Below are positions 58,634-64,000 of a stretch of DNA of 64,000 nt, in pieces. A program made the position numbers and the translations under genes. Within the stretch, counting starts at the first letter, position 1. Each line of letters starts with the position of its first letter. This stretch comes from Rheinheimera hassiensis. Lineage in GTDB: Bacteria; Pseudomonadota; Gammaproteobacteria; Enterobacterales; Alteromonadaceae. The notes beneath the pieces are model-generated. The model worked only from the letters and a program-made list of their open reading frames with translations. It did not search any database and was not told where the DNA came from. The DNA lies in contig NZ_JAKUJZ010000004.1 in assembly GCF_022436675.1 (NCBI RefSeq), positions 372,001-436,000 of the forward strand. The letters run 5' to 3'.

Positions 58634-61539
58634 TACCGGATCTCCCTGCTGGTTATGGCGTTGTTGTCCACCGGTGCGCCCGGCACCCGGTGGCTGCGCA
58701 CAGACTGGTGAGCCAGCGCTACCAGAATTAACATAGTGGTGCCGACGACGACGGCAAAAACACCCAGGTCGAAAATAAAGGCGCTGGGTAAATGTAACTC
58801 TCCCAGTACTGGCAAGGTTAAGTGAGCCGTGTGGGTGGTAAGAAACGGATAACCAAAAGCCAGCGAGCCCAGGCCGGTAAAGCAGGCCAGACCAATACCC
58901 ACAGCTATCCAGCGGTGCGGGTTAAGCTTAAGGCGTGATTCAATCCACACGGTACCGGCCAGCATATACTGAATAATCATACCAACAGCGAAAACCAAAC
59001 CGGCAATAAAACCGCCGCCGGGTAAGTTATGGCCGCGCATAAAGAAATAAGCCGCGCTGATGCCAATTACCGGCAGTAACAACCGCAGGTAAATACCGGG
59101 GATCAGCAAATAGCCGCTATTGGCTTGCTGAGCCGGTGTTTGCCGGCTGGCGGGGTCTACCTGATTTGCCTGCTGTGCCGGTATGCCAATACTCTCTGGT
59201 GCCGGACGAAAGCGTCGCAGCAGTGCATACACGGTAAGCGCCACTATGCTTAGCACGGTAATTTCACCCAGGGTGTCGAAGTTACGAAAATCAACCAGCA
59301 GTACATTCACCACATTAGTGCCGCCACCACCGGGTACGGCGTTGTCGAGGAAAAAGTTACTGATGGTAAAGTTAGCCGGGTGCAATAGTACAAAGTAGCT
59401 GATCACAAACATGACACTACCGGCAATAATGGCAATAACCAGATCGCGGCTGCGGCGTAATTTGTCGCGGCTACTGGCCACCAGGTTCATTTTACGGGCT
59501 GAAATCCGCGATGGCAGCCAGCGCAGGCCCAGCAACAGCAGCACCGTGGTGACGGTTTCTACCATTAATTGGGTCAGGGCCAGATCGGGGGCCGACAACC
59601 ATAAAAATGTCAGGCTGGTAACAATGCCGGTGCCGCCTACCAGCATTAAGGCTGCCAGCCGGTGGTATTTAGCCTGCCAGGCGGCACATACCGCGCAGGT
59701 GCAGCCTATCAGCCATAGCAGCGCAAAGGGCAGGTTAAAATGCTCAACTGACCAGGCAGGGCTAAAATCAGGCATCGCCTGCAGCATTAAGGCTGAGGCA
59801 AATAGCCCGGCCAGCACCAGCAGCAGCAACTGTGGCTGTAACCGCCGGCTGCTGAACAGACGCTCTAGCCTGGCTGCCGATGACGCCAGTATCAACATAC
59901 TACTTTCGTAGGCTTGCTTGCCGTTAAAACGATACAGCACAGGAATATGCGCACTTTGCAGCAAGTTAAAACGGTATTTCAGCACTTTAAATAACAGTAT
60001 GCCCAAAGCAAAAGCCAGCACGCTCATCACCAGCGGCGCATTGATGCCATGCCATATAGCCAGGTTGTAATCGGGCAGGCGCTCGCCCAGCACTGAAGCC
60101 GCCGCGGTTTGTAGCGGCACACCAATGCTTAGCTGTGGTGCTACACCGACAATCAGGCAGCACAACACTAAAAGCTCCACCGGAAACCGCATCCAGCGCG
60201 GTGGCTCGTGTGGCAGCTTGGGTAATGCCGTCGCTTTGGCGCCAAAAAACACGCTGATAAAACGCATAGAATAAGCGACGCCAAAAATACCCATTACCAC
60301 CGCAGCGGCCGACATCCACCAGTTAGAGTTGGAGCCTACCTGCAGCGCTTGTGCAAAAAACATTTCTTTTGATAAAAAGCCATTTAATAACGGTACGCCC
60401 GCCATTGCTGCACTGGCGACAATCGCCAGCGTGGCGGTGTAGGGCATTAAGCGCGATAACCCGGATAATTTTCGCATGTCGCGCGTGCCGGATTCATGGT
60501 CGATAATGCCCACGGCCATAAATAGCGACGCTTTAAAAATGGCGTGGTTAAGCGTGTGAAAAATAGCGGCAACCATTGCCAACGGTGTGCCCATGCCCAG
60601 CAGGCAGGTAATCAGGCCCAAATGGCTGATAGTAGAGTAAGCCAGCAAACCTTTTAAATCATGCTGAAAAATAGCCAGATAGGCGCCAATCAGCATAGTG
60701 CAGACACCGGCGGTGCCAATGATCCAGGTCCATTCTGGTGTACCGGCCAGTACCGGCCATAACCGCATCAGCAGAAAAATACCGGCTTTTACCATCGTTG
60801 CAGAATGTAAATAAGCCGATACCGGTGTCGGTGCGGCCATGGCGTGGGGTAACCAGAAATGAAACGGAAATTGTGCGCTTTTGGTCAGAGCGCCCAGTGC
60901 AACCAGCACCAGCGCGGGTAAATAGGCCTGATGGGAGCGAATAATATCGGCCGATGCCAGCACGGCATCTAAGTCGTAGCTGCCGGCAATATAGCCCAGT
61001 AACAACACACCGGCCAGTAAACACAGGCCACCAATTGAGGTAACGGTAAAGGCCATTCGCGCACCGCGACGGGCATCTGCACGGTGGTGCCAGTAACCAA
61101 TCAGTAAAAACGACGTCAGGCTGGTAAGCTCCCAAAACATTACCAGCTGGATCAGATTGCCGGAAATAACCACGCCTTGCATCGCGCCCATAAAGGCGAG
61201 CAAAAAGGCGAAAAAACGCGGTACCGGATCTTTGGGCGACATATAGTAGCGGGCATACAGCACCACCAGCAGACAAATACCCTGAATAAGTACCGAGAAC
61301 AGCCAGGCCAGGCCGTCCATGCGCAATATCAGGTTAAGGTTGAACATGGGCAACCAGGCCAGTTCATGTTTTATAACAATGCCGCTACTGACAGCAGGAT
61401 ACAGGCTAAGTGTTAACAGCAGGCCGCAAAACGCAATAAGCGCAGCAAACCAGGCTTCGCGATTACGCGCATACGCCGGCATACACGCTGCAATAACACA
61501 ACCGGCAAAGGGCAACAGTAGCAGCAGAAGTAGCGTCAT
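58633..61539 (-). CDS. mnhA: Na+/H+ antiporter subunit A with fused subunit B domain
   Basis: 968 aa, first gene of the Mrp (multiple resistance and pH) operon. N-terminal ~600 residues are the NuoL-like MrpA body with WELTSLTSFLLIGYWH, TKSAQFPFHFWLPHAMAAPTPVSAYLHSATMVKAGI; the C-terminal part has the MrpA tail followed by an MrpB domain (LPVIGISAAYFFMRGHNLPGGGFIAGLVF). A separate mnhB is absent, so this is the group 2 A'CDEFG arrangement. The complex exports Na+ in exchange for H+ under alkaline or salt stress. GGAGAACT precedes the ATG. Confidence 0.95.
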   Translation of the reverse strand: MTLLLLLLLPFAGCVIAACMPAYARNREAWFAALIAFCGLLLTLSLYPAVSSGIVIKHELAWLPMFNLNLILRMDGLAWLFSVLIQGICLLVVLYARYYMSPKDPVPRFFAFLLAFMGAMQGVVISGNLIQLVMFWELTSLTSFLLIGYWHHRADARRGARMAFTVTSIGGLCLLAGVLLLGYIAGSYDLDAVLASADIIRSHQAYLPALVLVALGALTKSAQFPFHFWLPHAMAAPTPVSAYLHSATMVKAGIFLLMRLWPVLAGTPEWTWIIGTAGVCTMLIGAYLAIFQHDLKGLLAYSTISHLGLITCLLGMGTPLAMVAAIFHTLNHAIFKASLFMAVGIIDHESGTRDMRKLSGLSRLMPYTATLAIVASAAMAGVPLLNGFLSKEMFFAQALQVGSNSNWWMSAAAVVMGIFGVAYSMRFISVFFGAKATALPKLPHEPPRWMRFPVELLVLCCLIVGVAPQLSIGVPLQTAAASVLGERLPDYNLAIWHGINAPLVMSVLAFALGILLFKVLKYRFNLLQSAHIPVLYRFNGKQAYESSMLILASSAARLERLFSSRRLQPQLLLLVLAGLFASALMLQAMPDFSPAWSVEHFNLPFALLWLIGCTCAVCAAWQAKYHRLAALMLVGGTGIVTSLTFLWLSAPDLALTQLMVETVTTVLLLLGLRWLPSRISARKMNLVASSRDKLRRSRDLVIAIIAGSVMFVISYFVLLHPANFTISNFFLDNAVPGGGGTNVVNVLLVDFRNFDTLGEITVLSIVALTVYALLRRFRPAPESIGIPAQQANQVDPASRQTPAQQANSGYLLIPGIYLRLLLPVIGISAAYFFMRGHNLPGGGFIAGLVFAVGMIIQYMLAGTVWIESRLKLNPHRWIAVGIGLACFTGLGSLAFGYPFLTTHTAHLTLPVLGELHLPSAFIFDLGVFAVVVGTTMLILVALAHQSVRSHRVPGAPVDNNAITSREIR

Positions 61540-61799
61540 AGTTCTCCGAAATCAATAATACGCCGGGTGTGGTGGCGTATGGGGCTGAGTAGTGTGTCCG
61601 GTACAACAGCCCTATGATCGGGAGATAGCAGGCGAAAGTGTTGTTATTTAACCGGGTTTTGTCAGGGTAATGTGCATAAAGTTGTTGTTTTTATTAGTCA
61701 TGCCGTCGCGATTATATTTACTGCTATCTGGCGGGTCAACCCGGCGGATGTTAGCATGGCTGGTATTTTTTGGTCGGTTTAATGACGGAGTTCACCTGA

Positions 61800-62867
61800 A
61801 TGGCACAAATATTCAGCAATGTGGCAGTTAGCCGTACCTTGTTAATTCTGATCCTCTGCGCCGGGGTGTTTTTCTTTATCGGTTTTCTGGTGCCGGTACT
61901 GGCTGCGTTGATTATTTGCTTTGCCAGCTGGCCGTTATATAGCCGTTTGCTGCACTCTTGCAACAACAAATCGGCACTGGCTGCCAGCATTGCCATTTGC
62001 GCCATTATTCTTGGTCTGGTGATCCCGCTGGCGTTGGTTTTTTCTTATGCCATGGAAGAGATACGCACCTGGATTGGCTGGCTGCTACACGCTAACCAGT
62101 TTGGTGCGCCGGTGCCGCTGTGGATTGCCGAACTGCCTTTTGCAGGCAGTTGGCTGGCTGAACAATGGCAGTTATATTTGTCCGAGCCCAATGAGCTGGG
62201 ACACATTATCAGTGTAGTAAGTGGCCAGCACCTCAGTGGTATTTCGCGCTGGGTGCTGATGTTTGGCTGGAATACCGTTGGCTTTGTGCTGACATTGCTG
62301 TTTATGCTGATCACCCTGTTCTTTTTGTACAAAGATGGCGACAGCTTATCGTCGCAGCTGGATCGGGTAGGTGAGCGTATTTTGCCCAGCCGCTGGCAGC
62401 GTTTCTCCCGTGTGGTGCCGGCTACCATCAGTTCTACTGTTATTGGTATGACAGTGATAGCTATTGGCGAAGGTCTGGTGTTGGGCGTGGCATACTGGAT
62501 AGCCGGAGTGCCTTCGCCGGTTGCCTTTGGTGTACTGACAGCCTTTATGGCACTGATCCCTGGCGGTGCGCCACTGGCGTTTACGTTGTTGTCATTGTAT
62601 CTGGTAGGCACTGGCGATATGGCGGCGGGTGTGGGGCTGTTTTTATGGGGCAGCATCGAGCTGTTTATTGTTGATAAAACTATCCGGCCTACTCTGGTTG
62701 GCGGCCCGATTAAGTTACCGTTTTTACCCACATTTTTTGGCCTGATCGGCGGCGTAAAAACCATGGGGCTGGTAGGTTTATTTGTTGGCCCGGTGCTCAT
62801 GGCCTTGTTGGTGGCCATATGGCGCGAGTGGCTGATTGATAACGACAGCAGCGATTATCAGGACTAG
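61800..62867 (+). CDS. AI-2E family transporter (PerM/YdiK-like)
   Basis: 355 aa membrane protein with seven or eight helices of the AI-2E family. Markers are FLVPVLAALIICFASWPLYSRL, FFLYKDGD at about 178-185, AVTAMIP-like AFMALIPGGAP and GGPIKLPFLPTFFGLIGGVKTMGLVGLFVGPVLMAL near the end. Substrates in this family vary (AI-2 export, Na+/H+ exchange, others) and cannot be told here. It stands between the Mrp operon (divergent) and an NhaP2-type antiporter, so ion exchange is a reasonable guess. Confidence 0.88.
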   Translation: MAQIFSNVAVSRTLLILILCAGVFFFIGFLVPVLAALIICFASWPLYSRLLHSCNNKSALAASIAICAIILGLVIPLALVFSYAMEEIRTWIGWLLHANQFGAPVPLWIAELPFAGSWLAEQWQLYLSEPNELGHIISVVSGQHLSGISRWVLMFGWNTVGFVLTLLFMLITLFFLYKDGDSLSSQLDRVGERILPSRWQRFSRVVPATISSTVIGMTVIAIGEGLVLGVAYWIAGVPSPVAFGVLTAFMALIPGGAPLAFTLLSLYLVGTGDMAAGVGLFLWGSIELFIVDKTIRPTLVGGPIKLPFLPTFFGLIGGVKTMGLVGLFVGPVLMALLVAIWREWLIDNDSSDYQD

Positions 62868-62922
62868 CCTTACTGACGTTACACAAAAGATAGCCGTTTA
62901 GCCTTTACAAGAGAATTGAAGT

Positions 62923-64000
62923 ATGTTTGTGATTGACCAGTTTATTTTATTGGCTGCGGTGCTGATCCTGCTGGGTATCATATCCAGCAAACTGTCAGCT
63001 CGGCTGGGGCTGCCGGTACTGGTACTATTTTTATTAGTCGGCATGCTGGCGGGCGAAGACGGCCCCGGCGGTATTATCTTTAATAACGCCGAAACTGCTC
63101 ATGCTTTGGGTACTCTGGCACTGGCGCTTATTTTGTTTGATGGTGGTTTGCAAACACCATTTTCGTCAATAAAGTTAGTCTGGAAACCCGCATCGGCGCT
63201 GGCTACGCTGGGGGTGCTTGTTACCGCTGTGGTGACGGGTGTTGCAGCGGCCTATATTCTGAATATTCCACTGTTACAAGGCATGCTACTGGGCGCTATC
63301 GTTGGCTCTACCGATGCCGCCGCGGTATTTTCGCTACTGCGCAATGCCGGTATTCATATTAATAAACGGCTTAAATCGACACTGGAAATTGAAAGTGCGT
63401 CGAACGACCCTATGGCGATTTTCCTTACCGTAGGCTTGCTGGAAATACTGGTTAATGACATGAAACCCGGCACCGGCCTGCTGATGCTGTTTGTGTCACA
63501 AATGGGCATTGGTGCTGCTGTCGGCCTGGCAGTGGGCTGGGTGTCGGTGAACATGATTAACCGTATTCATCTGGTGGCTACCGGGCTTTATCCGGTAATG
63601 GTTGCGGCCTGTGGTTTATTGTCGTTTGGTATTGCCGCTAACCTGGGTGGCAGTGGCTTTTTGGCCATATTTCTTGCCGGTGTGGTTATTGGTAACAGCC
63701 GTTTTGTGTTTCAGCGCAGTACCTTCTTATTTCACGACGGGCTGGCCTGGTTAAGCCAGATCACCATGTTCGTGGTGCTGGGGTTACTGATTAACCCCTC
63801 GTCGTTACTGGATGTCTGGTTTGAAGGTTTGCTGATAGCACTGGTGCTGACACTGGTTGCCCGGCCACTGGCGGTGGTGCCGCTGCTAAAGCTGTTTGGC
63901 TTTAACCTGCGCGAAATTACGCTGGTATCCTGGGTGGGGTTACGTGGTTCGGTGCCGATTATTCTGGCTATTTTTCCGCTGATTTTTGGCCTGCCCGGCG
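62923..64000 (+). CDS. nhaP2: K+/H+ antiporter, NhaP2/CvrA type (3' truncated by window edge)
   Basis: Open from ATG 62923 through the last base (359 codons) with no stop. The visible part is the membrane domain of a CPA1 antiporter: ARLGLPVLVLFLLVGMLAGEDG, ALILFDGGLQTPF, GSTDAAAVFSLLRNAG and the ion-binding IESASNDPMAIFLT. In the family the missing C-terminus is a cytoplasmic regulatory region (TrkA-C and CorC-like). It exchanges K+ for H+ and protects against potassium overload. It follows the AI-2E gene by 55 bp. Codon 1 is supported by AGAG 12 nt upstream, weakly. Confidence 0.9.
   Translation, partial: MFVIDQFILLAAVLILLGIISSKLSARLGLPVLVLFLLVGMLAGEDGPGGIIFNNAETAHALGTLALALILFDGGLQTPFSSIKLVWKPASALATLGVLVTAVVTGVAAAYILNIPLLQGMLLGAIVGSTDAAAVFSLLRNAGIHINKRLKSTLEIESASNDPMAIFLTVGLLEILVNDMKPGTGLLMLFVSQMGIGAAVGLAVGWVSVNMINRIHLVATGLYPVMVAACGLLSFGIAANLGGSGFLAIFLAGVVIGNSRFVFQRSTFLFHDGLAWLSQITMFVVLGLLINPSSLLDVWFEGLLIALVLTLVARPLAVVPLLKLFGFNLREITLVSWVGLRGSVPIILAIFPLIFGLPG

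Noticed and set aside
62045-62818. Minus-strand open frame (257 codons) opposite the AI-2E transporter gene
   Set aside because: Pro/Thr/Ser-rich translation typical of the complement of a membrane protein gene.

Overview
The window is about 49-50% GC, almost fully coding, and reads as a marine or freshwater gammaproteobacterial chromosome. Best matches by recall are the Alteromonadales-like Rheinheimera/Alishewanella/Arsukibacterium group. The reasons are a NagP-type GlcNAc transporter, kbl-tdh next to a TetR gene, YbdG-like MscS, SuhB and QueA/Tgt/YajC/SecDF of gammaproteobacterial type, and many TonB receptors and secreted subtilases. Taxonomy here is inference; no rRNA or tRNA gene was seen.

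Layout. 1-1735: end of nagA and the GlcNAc transporter nagP. 1759-6824: a Wzi-like outer-membrane protein translationally coupled to coaD, a divergent TetR regulator, and the threonine catabolic pair kbl-tdh. 6991-10968: a PEP-CTERM-like secreted protein and a large PA-domain subtilase. 11055-26512: a GGDEF protein, then a large phosphate-starvation locus: pstS, pstC (frame broken at a slippery heptamer), pstA, pstB, phoU, a Pho-type porin, a TonB-dependent receptor, a large internally duplicated lipoprotein, and phoB-phoR. 26522-34995: mixed genes (unknown protein plus SDR, M23 peptidase, LytTR regulator, TonB receptor, tag plus M20 amidohydrolase, MBL-fold protein). 35006-42345: a second phosphate locus with ppk1-ppx, a GcvR-like ACT protein, a second phoU, and a DUF47/PhoU-like protein with a Pit transporter. 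42411-45953: a second subtilase and an OxyR-type regulator. 46029-51810: queA, tgt, yajC, secD, secF. 51836-54074: rhodanese, TraB/GumN protein, suhB. 54205-61539: a six-gene Mrp/Mnh Na+/H+ antiporter operon with fused A-B subunit, ending in a YbdG-like mechanosensitive channel gene. 61800-64000: AI-2E family permease and the start of an NhaP2-type K+/H+ antiporter.

How the genes work together. The dominant theme is phosphate. I find Pho-box-like 7-4-7 direct repeats upstream of pstS, pstC, the porin, phoB, and ppk1, plus a triple array between the duplicated lipoprotein gene and phoB. This suggests one PhoB regulon spanning outer-membrane entry (porin; TonB receptor plus surface lipoprotein), inner-membrane uptake (Pst), signalling (PhoR/PhoB/PhoU) and polyphosphate storage (Ppk/Ppx). 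The low-affinity Pit system and two further PhoU-like proteins sit beside polyP metabolism.

The most interesting items are the TonB receptor/duplicated lipoprotein pair inside the Pho locus (a possible SusCD-like capture system), the U_UUU_UUA heptamer exactly where pstC changes frame, the two structured intergenic repeats with GGGA/TCCC-capped hairpins, and the YbdG gene coupled to the Mrp operon.
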